Source: Burkholderiales bacterium (GTDB taxonomy: Bacteria; Pseudomonadota; Gammaproteobacteria; Burkholderiales; Burkholderiaceae_C). From it: a DNA stretch of 64,000 nt. The stretch covers positions 1 to 64,000 of the forward strand of contig JAFKGE010000015.1 in the NCBI GenBank assembly GCA_017307865.1, written 5' to 3'. The notes under the pieces are model-generated. The model ran no database searches. It had not been told where the DNA came from and was given only the letters and a program-made list of their open reading frames with translations. Of this stretch, positions 1 through 8,426 are shown in pieces. Position numbers and translations under genes: made by a program. The stretch's first letter is position 1; each line of letters opens with the position of its first letter.

Positions 1-34
1 AAGGGACGCGGCCAGTGGGGTCGCCTTTCTTTTG

Positions 35-68
35 CCTTCTTTTCTTTGGCGACGCAAAGAAAAGAAGG
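35..68. repeat. Perfect 14-bp inverted repeat at the left edge
   Basis: Two arms, CCTTCTTTTCTTTG at 35-48 and its exact complement at 55-68, flank a six-base loop. The hairpin lies about 140 bp beyond the mdtB stop, so it could help end transcription from that side, although it lacks a clean U-tract there. Its AT-rich arms contrast with the surrounding GC-rich DNA. It looks like a dispersed repeat and not part of a gene. Confidence 0.7.
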
Positions 69-153
69 TGCGCCACCGGGCGCACATCCCGGCCAGCGGA
101 AGACAGCAGAGTCAAACGAACTTCAAACGACAGCGAACGATCCAACGCCAGCT

Positions 154-193
154 GCCCCTCACCCCCACCCTCTCCCCAAAGGGGCGAGGGAGT
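154..193. repeat. REP-like palindrome of the CCCTCACCCC...CCCTCTCCC type
   Basis: The stretch contains CCCCTCACCCCC, CCCTCTCCCC and a complementary GGGGCGAGGGAG, which fold into an imperfect hairpin. The same motif recurs inside cobQ near 58.13-58.28 kb. With the 35-68 hairpin it fills the 207 bp before the mdtB stop, where I see no gene. Confidence 0.65.
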
Positions 194-207
194 AGGCCCC
201 CCGCGCA

Positions 208-3200
208 TCACGGCTCCGCCCCCTGCGCACCATCCAGCTCGACATCGCCCAGCCGCTTGACCCCACCGCCCAACCGATCAAACCAAAGATAGATCACCGG
301 CGTGGTGAACAGCGTCAGCAACTGCGACAGCACCAGCCCGCCGAAGATGGCGATGCCCAGCGGGCGGCGCAGCTCGGCGCCGTCGCCCCAGCTCAGCATC
401 AGGGGCACGGCGGCGGCCAGCGCCGCCAGCGTCGTCATCAGGATGGGGCGAAAGCGCAGCAGCGCGGCCTGGTGGATGGCCTCCAGCGCCGGCTTGCCCT
501 CCACGCGCTCGGCCTCGATGGCGAAGTCGATCATCATGATCGCGTTCTTCTTGACGATGCCGATCAGCAGCACCAGGCCGATGATGCCCACCACGTCCAG
601 CGGGTGGCCGGTGACCCACAGCGCCAGCAGCGCGCCCACGCCCGCCGACGGCAGCGTGGACAGGATGGTGAGCGGGTGCACGTAGCTCTCATACAGCACG
701 CCCAGCACGATGTACACGCACACCACCGCCGCCAGGATCAGCCACAGCTGGTTGGCCAGCGACTTCTGGTAGGCCCCCGAGGCACCGGTGAAACGCAGCG
801 TGATGCTGGCCGGCAGGCCCTCGGCCGTGGCCGCCGCGCGGATGGCCTGCACCGCCGCGCCCAGGCTGACGCCGGGCGCGGTGTCGAAGCCGACGGTGGC
901 GGCCGGGTACTGACCCACGCGCGTGATGCGCAGCGGCGCCGGCTCCTCCACCACCTGCGCGAACGAGGCCAGCGGCGTGGTGCCGCCGCCGCTGGTCTTG
1001 ACCGGCATCTCGCGCAGCGTGCGCAGGCCGGCGGCGTCGGCCTGGGCGGCCTGCAAAATCACGCGGTACTGGTTGGTCTCGGTGAAGATGGTGGAGACGA
1101 TGCGCTGGCCGAAGGCGTTGTACAGCGTGTTGTCCAGCGCGCTGGCTGTCACGCCCAGGCGCGCCGCGGTGTCGCGGTCCACCCGCACCATGGCGGCCAG
1201 GCCGGTTGCGCCGGCGTCGGTGGTGGCCTGGCGCACTTCGGGCAACTGGCCCAGGCGCCGCGCCAGGCGCTGCGCCCACTGGTTGACCAGCGGCGTGTCC
1301 ACGCCCTCCAGGTCGAAGCGGAACTCGGTCGGACCGCTGTCCGAGTCGATGGTCAGATCCTGCGTGGGCTGCAAGAACAGCGCGACGCCCGCCACCTGCT
1401 GCGCCACCTGCTGGCGCAGGCGCTGCATGATGGCGGCCTGCGAATCGCCGAACAGCGTGCGCGCGCGCAGGTTGACCACCAGTCGCCCCGACGACAGCGC
1501 CGTGTTGTTGGCCGCGTCCACCCCCACCACCGAGCTGACCGACTGCACGGCGGCATCCTGCAGCACCACGCGGGCCACGGCCGCCTGCAGCGCCGACATG
1601 CGCTCGAAGGACACGTCGGGCGCGGCCTGCACCTGGCCCTGCAGCTGGCCCGTGCTCTGCGTCGGAAACAGCCCCTTGGGCATGCCCCAGTACATGAGGC
1701 CCGTGACCACCAGCGTGGCCAGCGCCACCGCCAGCGTCAGCGGCTGGTGCGCCAGCACCCAGCGCAGGCCGCGGTCGTAGCGGGCGATGGTCCAGTCCAT
1801 GCGCGCCTGCACCCAGGCGCCCAGGCGGCCGTGCACGGCATCCAGCGGCTCCAGCATGCGCGCCGACATCATGGGCACCAGCGTGAGCGACACCAGGGCC
1901 GAAAACAGGATGGTGATGGCCAGCGTGACGGCGAACTCGCGAAACAGCCGCCCGATCACCTCCTGCATGAACAGCAGCGGAATCAGCACCGCGATCAGCG
2001 AGACGGTGAGCGAGATGATGGTGAAGCCGATCTCGCCCGCCCCGTCCAGCGCCGCTCGCAATGGCGTCTTGCCCATTTCCCGATGCCGGGAGACGTTCTC
2101 GATCATCACGATGGCGTCGTCCACCACGAAGCCGGTGGCGATGGTCAGCGCCATCAGGCTCAGGTTGTTGAGCGAATAGCCCAGGCCGTACATGGCGGCC
2201 ATCGTGCCCAGCAGCGAGATCGGCACGGCAATCGACGCGATCAGCGTGGCGCGCGCGCTGTGCAAAAAGGCGAAGATCACCAGCACCACCATCACCACCG
2301 CCAGCAGCAGCTCGATCTGCACGTGCTCGACCGAGGCGCGGATGCCCAGCGTGCGGTCGGTCAGCACCGTCAGGTGCACGCTTTGCGGCAGGCCCTGCTC
2401 CAGCCGCGGCAGCTGCTGCTTGATGGCGTCGACGGTGGCGATGACGTTGGCGCCGGGCTGGCGCTGCACGTTGACGATGATCGCCGGTGTGAGCCCTGCC
2501 GCCGCCGCGCTGCCCTTGATGGCGGTCCACGCGCCCAGCCGGTCGTTCTCCGAGCCGTCGACCACCTGCGCCACGTCCTTCAACCGCACCGGCGCGCCGG
2601 CCACGTAGGCGATGATCAGCTCGCGGTACTCGGCCGCGCTCAGCAGCTGGTCGTTGGCGTTGATGGTGTACTGGCGCTTGGGCCCGTCGAAGCTGCCCTT
2701 GGCGCTGCTCGAATTGCCCGCGCTGATGGCGCTGCTGACGCTGTCCAGCCCCAGGCCCATGGCGGCCAGCGCGTCCAGGTTGGCCTGCACCCGCACGGCC
2801 GGCCGCTGGCCGCCCGCCAGCGTCACCAGGCCCACGCCGCTGATCTGGCTGATCTTCAGCGCCAGCCGCGTGTTGACCATGTTCTGCACCTCGGTCAGCG
2901 GCAGGCTGTCGGACGTCACGGCCAGCTGCAGGATGGGCGCGTCGGCCGGGTTGACCTTGGCGTACACCGGCGGCGCCGGCAGGTCGGCCGGCAGCAGCGA
3001 GCCGGCGGCGTTCATCGCCGCCTGCACCTGCTGCTCGGCGGCGTCCATGCCCAGGTTGAGCGCGAACTGCAGCGTGATCAGCGACACCCCGGCGCTGCTG
3101 ACGCTGTTCATGCGGTCCAGCCCCGGCATCTGGCCGAACTGCTGCTCCAGCGGCGCGGTCACGGTGCGGCTCATCACGTCGGGGCTGGCGCCGGGGTACA

Positions 3201-3348
3201 GCGTGCGCACCTGGATGGTCGGGTAGTCCACCTGCGGCAACGCCGCCACCGGCAAAAAGCGCAGCGCCACCAGCCCGGCCAGCACGATGGCCAGCATGAA
3301 CAGCCCCGTGGCCACCGGGCGCTGGATGAACAGGCGCGAGACGTTCAT
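208..3348 (-). CDS. mdtB: RND multidrug efflux inner-membrane transporter, MdtB-like
   Basis: This 1046-residue protein is the proton-driven pump of a tripartite RND efflux system. It would form a trimer in the inner membrane, exporting drugs or similar compounds with a periplasmic adaptor and an outer-membrane channel. The N-terminus has the family opening SRLFIQRPVATGLFMLAIVL and the segment LPQVDYPTIQVRTLYPGASP. Length and the two-fold arrangement of membrane helices and large periplasmic loops match the HAE-1 family. By eye it is closest to MdtB, sharing SQISGVGLVTLAGGQRPAVR and the QRPGANVI segment. It starts 22 bp after the adaptor gene ends, so the two form an operon. No second pump subunit (MdtC) or outer-membrane factor follows within the 207 bp left in the window. 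The substrate cannot be told from sequence. Confidence 0.93.
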   Translation of the reverse strand: MNVSRLFIQRPVATGLFMLAIVLAGLVALRFLPVAALPQVDYPTIQVRTLYPGASPDVMSRTVTAPLEQQFGQMPGLDRMNSVSSAGVSLITLQFALNLGMDAAEQQVQAAMNAAGSLLPADLPAPPVYAKVNPADAPILQLAVTSDSLPLTEVQNMVNTRLALKISQISGVGLVTLAGGQRPAVRVQANLDALAAMGLGLDSVSSAISAGNSSSAKGSFDGPKRQYTINANDQLLSAAEYRELIIAYVAGAPVRLKDVAQVVDGSENDRLGAWTAIKGSAAAAGLTPAIIVNVQRQPGANVIATVDAIKQQLPRLEQGLPQSVHLTVLTDRTLGIRASVEHVQIELLLAVVMVVLVIFAFLHSARATLIASIAVPISLLGTMAAMYGLGYSLNNLSLMALTIATGFVVDDAIVMIENVSRHREMGKTPLRAALDGAGEIGFTIISLTVSLIAVLIPLLFMQEVIGRLFREFAVTLAITILFSALVSLTLVPMMSARMLEPLDAVHGRLGAWVQARMDWTIARYDRGLRWVLAHQPLTLAVALATLVVTGLMYWGMPKGLFPTQSTGQLQGQVQAAPDVSFERMSALQAAVARVVLQDAAVQSVSSVVGVDAANNTALSSGRLVVNLRARTLFGDSQAAIMQRLRQQVAQQVAGVALFLQPTQDLTIDSDSGPTEFRFDLEGVDTPLVNQWAQRLARRLGQLPEVRQATTDAGATGLAAMVRVDRDTAARLGVTASALDNTLYNAFGQRIVSTIFTETNQYRVILQAAQADAAGLRTLREMPVKTSGGGTTPLASFAQVVEEPAPLRITRVGQYPAATVGFDTAPGVSLGAAVQAIRAAATAEGLPASITLRFTGASGAYQKSLANQLWLILAAVVCVYIVLGVLYESYVHPLTILSTLPSAGVGALLALWVTGHPLDVVGIIGLVLLIGIVKKNAIMMIDFAIEAERVEGKPALEAIHQAALLRFRPILMTTLAALAAAVPLMLSWGDGAELRRPLGIAIFGGLVLSQLLTLFTTPVIYLWFDRLGGGVKRLGDVELDGAQGAEP

Positions 3349-3370
3349 CGCCAGTCAGCGTGGTGTGGTC

Positions 3371-4726
3371 TCAGCGCGTGGCCGACGGGGCCGTGGATGC
3401 TCCCGATACAGGAGCTGACGCCGCAGAGCCGGCGGGGGCCGAAGCCCGATTTCGCTTGAAATCGCGCGGCGCGGACGCCCCCGCCGCGGGCGCCGAGGCG
3501 CCGGCGCGTCGCCCGCCCGCCGGCGCGTCGCCGGCCAACTGCACGCGGCCGCCGTCCTTCACGCGGTCGCCGCCCTCGGTGACGACCTGCTCGCCCGCCG
3601 CCAGGCCTTGGGCGATCAGGATCTGGTCGACCGTGGCCAGCCCGCGCGTGACGGGCCGCATGTGCGCCGTGTGCTGCTCGTCCACCACGTAAACATAGTC
3701 GCCCTGCGGGCCGGTGCGCACGGCGGTGACCGGCACCAGCACGCCGGACTCGGTGCCCAGCTGCAGGCGCGCGTTGACGAACTGGTTGGGAAACAGCTGG
3801 CCGTCGGCGTTGGCGAAGCGCGCCTTGGCGCGCACCGTGCCGGTGGCGGTGTTGATCTGGTTGTCCAGCGTCAGGAACACGCCCTCGGCCAGGGTGTGGC
3901 TGCGCGCGCGGTCCAGCGCCTGCACCGGCAGCTGGCCGGCGCGCTGCGCCGCGCGCACCGCCGGCACGCGGTCTTGCGGCACCGAGAACAGCACGTCGAT
4001 CGGCGCCATCTGCGTGATGGTGGCAATGGCCGTGCCGCTGGGGTTGACCAGGTTGCCCGGGTCGACCGCGCGCAGGCCGATCACGCCGTCGATGGGCGCG
4101 CGCAAGGTGGTGAAGCCGACGTTCAGCTCGGCCGCGCGCTCGCTGGCGCGGTCGGACTCGACCACGCCCTCCAGTTGCTTGACCAGCGCCGCCTGCGTGT
4201 CCACGTCCTGCCGGGCGATGGAGTCCTGCTCCCACAGCTTTTGATAGCGCCCCAGCGTCAGGCGCGCCGCCGACAGTTGCGCCTCGTCCTTGGCGCGCTG
4301 CCCGCGCGCCTGCGCCAGCGTCTGCTCGTAGGGCCGCGCGTCGATGCGCGCCAGCACCTGACCCTTGGCAACCTTCTGCCCCTCGGTGAACAGCACCTGC
4401 GTCAGCACGCCCGACACCTGCGGCACCAGCGCGGCGGCCATCGGCGGCGTGACGGTGCCCAGCGCGTCGATCAGCACCGGCAGCGTGCCCTGCACGGCGC
4501 GCGTGGCGCCCACCGTCACCCCGCCGCCGCCGCCACCACCGCCAAATCCGCCCCCCGGGCCGCGCGGCGCCCCGGCGGACGGGCCAGCGGCCGCCGGCGT
4601 CTTCGCACGCTGCACCAGGTACACCGCGCCGGCCACCATGGCCGCGATCAGCAGCAGCGTCAGCGCCGCGCCCAGCCAGCGGCGGCGTGCGGGAGGCGGC
4701 GGGACGGGGCTCGGGTCAGCGGTCAT
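3371..4726 (-). CDS. mdtA: RND efflux membrane-fusion (adaptor) protein, MdtA-like
   Basis: This 451-residue periplasmic adaptor would link the RND pump just downstream to an outer-membrane channel. One N-terminal membrane segment (about residues 17-40) is followed by a glycine-rich linker, then barrel-sandwich and helical-hairpin segments with the adaptor signatures VPQVSGVLTQVLFTEGQKVAKGQVLARID and RAPIDGVIGLRAVDPGNLV (shown here only as landmarks, residues about 105-215). The C-terminus is an Ala/Ser/Pro-rich tail not needed for the fold. I chose the ATG at 4726; a GTG at 4753 in frame is an alternative. Neither start has a convincing Shine-Dalgarno. It is first in a two-gene minus-strand operon. 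Confidence 0.9.
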   Translation of the reverse strand: MTADPSPVPPPPARRRWLGAALTLLLIAAMVAGAVYLVQRAKTPAAAGPSAGAPRGPGGGFGGGGGGGGVTVGATRAVQGTLPVLIDALGTVTPPMAAALVPQVSGVLTQVLFTEGQKVAKGQVLARIDARPYEQTLAQARGQRAKDEAQLSAARLTLGRYQKLWEQDSIARQDVDTQAALVKQLEGVVESDRASERAAELNVGFTTLRAPIDGVIGLRAVDPGNLVNPSGTAIATITQMAPIDVLFSVPQDRVPAVRAAQRAGQLPVQALDRARSHTLAEGVFLTLDNQINTATGTVRAKARFANADGQLFPNQFVNARLQLGTESGVLVPVTAVRTGPQGDYVYVVDEQHTAHMRPVTRGLATVDQILIAQGLAAGEQVVTEGGDRVKDGGRVQLAGDAPAGGRRAGASAPAAGASAPRDFKRNRASAPAGSAASAPVSGASTAPSATR

Positions 4727-4856
4727 GCAGGGGCATCCATGGATGAGGAGCACGCGCAGCCGGGGCCCGCGCAGCGCTCATCGTAGCCGCCCGGCTTGCA
4801 CGCCCGGTCGGCGGGCGATGAAGAAATGTAAAGCGCGGGGCCGCCGCTGCGGGCCT

Positions 4857-5681
4857 TCAGTCGGCCCACGCCACCCAGCCCATGGACCAGGTCAGCAGCA
4901 CGATCAGCCCGAACACGATGCGGTACCAGGCGAAGGGCACGAAGCTGTGGTTGGCGATGTAGCGCAGCAGCCAGCGCACGCAGATCCAGGCGCTGACGAA
5001 GGACAGCAGCAGGCCGACACCGAACAGCGGCGCGTCGGCCCAGGACAGCAGCGCGCGCTCCTTGTAGAGCGAATACGCGCCGGCGCCGATCAGCGTGGGG
5101 ATGGCCAGGAAGAAGGAAAAATCGGTCGCCGTCTGGCGCGACAGCCCCAGCAGCATGCCGCCGATGATGGTGGCGCCCGAGCGGCTGGTGCCCGGGATCA
5201 TGGCCGCGCACTGCGCCAGGCCGACCTTCAGCGCGTCCAGCGGCGTCATGTCGTCCACGCTCTGCACCCGCGCCGCGCCGGGCGGCCGGCGCTCGGCCCA
5301 CAGGATGACGAAGGCGCCCAGGATGAAGGTGGCGGCCACCACCGGCGCCGTGAACAGGTGCGCCTTGATGGCCTCGCCGAACAGCAGCCCCAGCACCACC
5401 GCGGGCAAAAAGGCGATCAGCACGTTCAGCGCAAAGCGCTGCGCCGACCGGCTGCTGGGCAGCGCCACCAGGGCGCCCCATATCTTGTGCCAGTAAACGA
5501 TCACCACCGCCCCGATGGCGCCGGTCTGGATGGCAATGTCGAACACCTTGGCCTTGGCGTCGGCAAAGCCCAGCAGGCTGCCCGCCAAAATCAGGTGGCC
5601 GGTGCTGGAGATGGGCAGAAACTCGGTCAGGCCTTCTACCACGCCCATCACGGCGGCCTTCAGCAACAACAGCGTGTCCAC
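4857..5681 (-). CDS. uppP: Undecaprenyl-diphosphatase UppP (BacA)
   Basis: This integral membrane phosphatase removes a phosphate from undecaprenyl diphosphate, recycling the lipid carrier for peptidoglycan and other envelope polymers. Its overproduction is classically linked to bacitracin resistance. The protein has the family signature near the N-terminus, [20 protein letters not shown], and the second conserved block [10 protein letters not shown], plus eight or so hydrophobic segments. I chose the GTG at 5681, giving 274 residues, the usual family length; AGGGA sits seven bases upstream. Open frame continues further upstream but encodes arginine-rich sequence unlike the family. A short perfect palindrome (5700-5716) sits just upstream of the start. 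Confidence 0.95.
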   Translation of the reverse strand: MDTLLLLKAAVMGVVEGLTEFLPISSTGHLILAGSLLGFADAKAKVFDIAIQTGAIGAVVIVYWHKIWGALVALPSSRSAQRFALNVLIAFLPAVVLGLLFGEAIKAHLFTAPVVAATFILGAFVILWAERRPPGAARVQSVDDMTPLDALKVGLAQCAAMIPGTSRSGATIIGGMLLGLSRQTATDFSFFLAIPTLIGAGAYSLYKERALLSWADAPLFGVGLLLSFVSAWICVRWLLRYIANHSFVPFAWYRIVFGLIVLLTWSMGWVAWAD

Positions 5682-5699
5682 GCGCAATCCCTTCAAGCT

Positions 5700-5716
5700 G
5701 CTACAGCATCTGTAGC
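5700..5716. repeat. Short perfect palindrome upstream of uppP
   Basis: GCTACAG, a three-base CAT loop and CTGTAGC form a perfect 7-bp hairpin 19 bp upstream of the uppP start codon. It could be an operator or 5'-leader hairpin for uppP. The GCTAC...GTAGC ends also resemble the outer part of the dispersed repeat seen elsewhere in the window, so it may be a remnant. The rest of the 226-bp gap to the next gene shows nothing I can assign. Confidence 0.45.
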
Positions 5717-5907
5717 TTCGGGCGGCGATTTTAGGGTGGCCGATGGCCCGGCGCCGACAGATTCGCGCCAGCCTGGGGCATTTCATCCGCCGTCGCGGCG
5801 ACTGGCGCCGCCGCCGGGCATTCCGTCGCATGGCGCTGGCGTGCCCGGGCGGCGGCCGGCAGCATCACGCCGTTCTTTCCACTTCCACCCAACACCGGAG
5901 ATCGACC

Positions 5908-6462
5908 ATGCTGCTCACCACCCTGCTCAGCCAACACCCCGAAGCCGCGCTCGACATCGTGCGCGGCACCCCCGCCTGGGTCGGCGCCCTGCTGGCCGCG
6001 CTGATCGTGCTGGGCCTGTCCGCCACACGCGCGCGCTCGGCCAGCCCGGCGCGCCTGGCGCTGCTGCCGGTGGCCATGCTGGGCCTGGCGCTGTGGGGCG
6101 TGCAGTCGGCCTTTGCCACCAGCGGGCGCCTGGCCGAGTTGCTGGCGCTGTGGGCCGTCTGCTTTGCCGCCATGCTGGCGCTGGGCCTGCGCGGCGCGGC
6201 ACCGGCCGGCACCCGCTGGAACGCCGCCGCGCACCGCTTTCACCTGCCCGGCTCCTGGGCGCCGATGGCGCTGATCGGAGGCGTGTTTCTCATCAAGTAC
6301 ACCGTCGGCGTGCAGCTGGCGCTGGAGCCCGCGCTGGCGCGCGAGGCCGGCTTTGCCCTGGCCGTCACCGGCCTGTACGGCCTGCTGTCGGGCTGGATCG
6401 CCGCCCGCACGCTGCGCGTGCTGCGCCTGCAGAAATCAGCCACCGCCCTCGTTGCCGCCTGA
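5908..6462 (+). CDS. DUF6622-like integral membrane protein
   Basis: This 184-residue protein is mostly membrane helices (five likely, from about residue 20 to 170). It resembles a family of uncharacterised bacterial membrane proteins that I recall as DUF6622. The Ser/Ala/Arg-containing loop near residues 40-50 and LPGSWAPMALIGGVFLIKY around residue 110 are the most distinctive parts. I chose the ATG at 5908, because upstream open frame is arginine-rich and unlike a protein start. It lies 12 bp before a small 2TM protein and is oriented with the two-component system downstream, so co-transcription is likely. Function unknown. Confidence 0.75.
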   Translation: MLLTTLLSQHPEAALDIVRGTPAWVGALLAALIVLGLSATRARSASPARLALLPVAMLGLALWGVQSAFATSGRLAELLALWAVCFAAMLALGLRGAAPAGTRWNAAAHRFHLPGSWAPMALIGGVFLIKYTVGVQLALEPALAREAGFALAVTGLYGLLSGWIAARTLRVLRLQKSATALVAA

Positions 6463-6474
6463 ACGGAGCTCATC

Positions 6475-6795
6475 ATGTCTCGCCACGACCGCGATTTCGA
6501 TGCACTGCCCGCCGGCCCGGCCGGCGACGCCGCCGCCCTCGAACGCCTGGCGCGCCGCCGTGCCGGCGCCAAGATGGGCTGGACCGTGCACGCCCTGGTC
6601 TACGTCTGCGTCAACGCCGGGCTGGCGCTGATCTCCTGGCGCAGCGGCCAGGACTGGTTCGTGTTTCCGCTGGCCGGCTGGGGCCTGGGCCTGGCCATCC
6701 ACGGCGCGGTGGTGTGGCTGAGTGCCGGCGGCGCGGGTTTGCACGAGCGCCTGCTGCAGGCCGAACGTGCCAAGCTTCGGCGCCATACTGAATGA
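6475..6795 (+). CDS. Small 2TM-domain protein
   Basis: This 106-residue protein has a charged N-terminus with an RRRAGAKMGWTVHALVYVCVN segment and two membrane helices (about residues 36-52 and 61-82), then a short charged tail. That layout matches the 2TM domain family. In other bacteria this domain is often fused to, or placed beside, LytS/LytTR-type signalling proteins, and a LytS/LytTR pair follows here. A direct role in signalling is inference from that context. It starts 12 bp after the upstream membrane-protein gene. Confidence 0.8.
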   Translation: MSRHDRDFDALPAGPAGDAAALERLARRRAGAKMGWTVHALVYVCVNAGLALISWRSGQDWFVFPLAGWGLGLAIHGAVVWLSAGGAGLHERLLQAERAKLRRHTE

Positions 6796-6802
6796 CAACG
6801 CC

Positions 6803-7312
6803 ATGAAACCCACCGCCAACCGACGCACCGTGGACCTGAGCGCCTGGCCCGACCTGGTCGTGGTCTACCTGGGCATGCGCGTCAACGCCCTCGCTGGCCT
6901 GAAGACGCTGCTGGGCTTCGGCCCCAAGATCGCCGGCTCGGTGCAGGCCCGGCCCGACGGGCTGCTGCTGCACGAGAACTTCCTGTTCTCGCTGTGGCCG
7001 CCCCACGCCGGCATGCGCCAGTACTGGCGCGACTTCGAGTCGCTGGAAGCCTGGACGCGCTCCGACCCGCACCGCATCTGGTGGCAGCAGTTTCTGCACG
7101 ACTCGGGCGGCACCGGCTTCTGGCATGAGAGCTACCTGAGGCGCGGCGGCATGGAGGCGGTGTACATCGACATGCCGCAGGACGTGGGTTTTGCGCGCTT
7201 CGCGCCGCAGCGCGCGGCGCGCGGCGCCATGTTCTCGGCGCGCACGCGCTCGGGGCAGGCCGGCCAGGCCGCCACGGCGGCACCGGTGCGCGAGCCGGAG
7301 CTGGATGGATGA
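6803..7312 (+). CDS. DUF4188 domain-containing protein
   Basis: This 169-residue soluble protein matches the DUF4188 family, whose members look like small dimeric alpha/beta-barrel (ferredoxin-fold) monooxygenase-like proteins. Visible family traits are RRTVDLSAWPDLVVVYLGMR at residues about 6-25, the aromatic run around WRDFESLEAWTRSDPHR, and GTGFWHESYLRRGGMEAVY. No catalytic residues are assigned for the family, so the function is unknown. The start at 6803 fits the family N-terminus; the last codons overlap the ATG of the histidine kinase (7309), suggesting translational coupling. Confidence 0.82.
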   Translation: MKPTANRRTVDLSAWPDLVVVYLGMRVNALAGLKTLLGFGPKIAGSVQARPDGLLLHENFLFSLWPPHAGMRQYWRDFESLEAWTRSDPHRIWWQQFLHDSGGTGFWHESYLRRGGMEAVYIDMPQDVGFARFAPQRAARGAMFSARTRSGQAGQAATAAPVREPELDG

Positions 7313-8421
7313 GCACCGCCGGGCCGCCCCAAGGTGCTCGCACCGCGGGCCTTCAGGCCGAAGGTCATCCCATGCCGCGCAGCTTCTGGCTCGACGTGCT
7401 GCGCCACGGCCTGCAGGTGCTGGTCTTTTGCTGCCTGATCGCGGTGTTCACCAGCCTGATCTGGCCGCAGGCGGGCTACGGCGTGCAGCTGGTGCACTCG
7501 ATGTCGATCGGCATGCTGATCTGGGCGGTGATCGAGTTCGGCCGCCTGCTGGTGCCGGCCGAGCACTGCCACCGCGACCCGAGCCGCCCCGGCCACGGCT
7601 GGCCCAAGGGCTGGCGCGGCGTGCTGCTGACCCTGGTGGGCATTGCCGTCGGCTACGTCGGCGGCAACCGGCTGGCCGCGGCGCTGCTGGGCGAAACCGT
7701 GACCTACGCGCCGCGCGACCAGGTGATCGGGCTGGCGATCGCCATCGTGGCCGGTCTCGTCGCCAGCTTTTACTTTTTCACGCGCGGGCGCCAGGCCGCC
7801 CTGCAGGCCAGCATCGCCGCCGCCGAGCGCGACGCCGCCGAGGCCCGGCTGATGCTGCTGCAAAGCCAGCTGGAGCCGCACATGCTGTTCAACACCCTGG
7901 CCAACCTGCGCGCACTGATCGGCGTCGACCCCGCGCGCGCCCAGCACATGCTCGACCGGCTGGATGGCTACCTGCGCGCCACGCTGGGTGCCTCGCGCGC
8001 ACCCCAGCACCCGCTGGGCGACGAGTTCGATCGCCTGCGCGACTACCTGGAGCTGATGGCCGTGCGCATGGGCCCGCGGCTGGCCTACACGCTCGAGCTG
8101 CCCGCCGCGCTGCGCGATCGGCCCGTGCCCACCCTGCTGCTGCAGCCGGTGGTCGAGAACGCCATCCGCCACGGGCTGGAGCCCTGCGTGGCAGGCGGGC
8201 GCATCGAGGTGGCGGCACGGCGCGATGCGGACGCGCTGATCCTGTCGGTGCACGACAGCGGCGCCGGCTTCGATCCCGACGCGCCGCCGCGCGTCGGCCA
8301 CTTCGGCCTGGCACAGGTGGGCGAGCGCGTGGCCTCGGCCACCGGCGGCCAGGGGCACGTCGACATCCAGTCGCAGCCCGGCGCCGGCGCCACCGTGCGC
8401 ATCATCCTGCCCATCACCTGA
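7309..8421 (+). CDS. LytS/AlgZ-type membrane sensor histidine kinase
   Basis: This 370-residue kinase has four to five N-terminal membrane helices (residues about 30-165), then the His_kinase phospho-acceptor domain with QSQLEPHMLFNTLANLRALI, where H191 is the likely phosphorylated residue. A HATPase domain follows, with the N-box VVENAIRHGLEP and G-box DSGAGFDP. It should autophosphorylate and pass phosphate to the LytTR response regulator that begins five bases after its stop. The signal is unknown; there is no extracellular sensor domain, so sensing probably occurs in the membrane. The ATG at 7309 overlaps the previous stop; an in-frame ATG at 7372 (MPRSFWLDV) is an equally good start. Confidence 0.9.
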   Translation: MSTAGPPQGARTAGLQAEGHPMPRSFWLDVLRHGLQVLVFCCLIAVFTSLIWPQAGYGVQLVHSMSIGMLIWAVIEFGRLLVPAEHCHRDPSRPGHGWPKGWRGVLLTLVGIAVGYVGGNRLAAALLGETVTYAPRDQVIGLAIAIVAGLVASFYFFTRGRQAALQASIAAAERDAAEARLMLLQSQLEPHMLFNTLANLRALIGVDPARAQHMLDRLDGYLRATLGASRAPQHPLGDEFDRLRDYLELMAVRMGPRLAYTLELPAALRDRPVPTLLLQPVVENAIRHGLEPCVAGGRIEVAARRDADALILSVHDSGAGFDPDAPPRVGHFGLAQVGERVASATGGQGHVDIQSQPGAGATVRIILPIT

Positions 8422-8426
8422 GCCCA

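Noticed and set aside
154..193. CRISPR-like array suggested by repeated CCCTC blocks
   Set aside because: The blocks are one imperfect palindrome, not direct repeats with regular spacers; the related cluster in cobQ is also palindromic.
472..3459. Very long open frame on the plus strand opposite mdtB
   Set aside because: Its product is rich in His, Arg, Gln and Gly with no recognisable fold, as expected of an antisense frame in GC-rich DNA. The minus-strand RND pump is clearly the gene.
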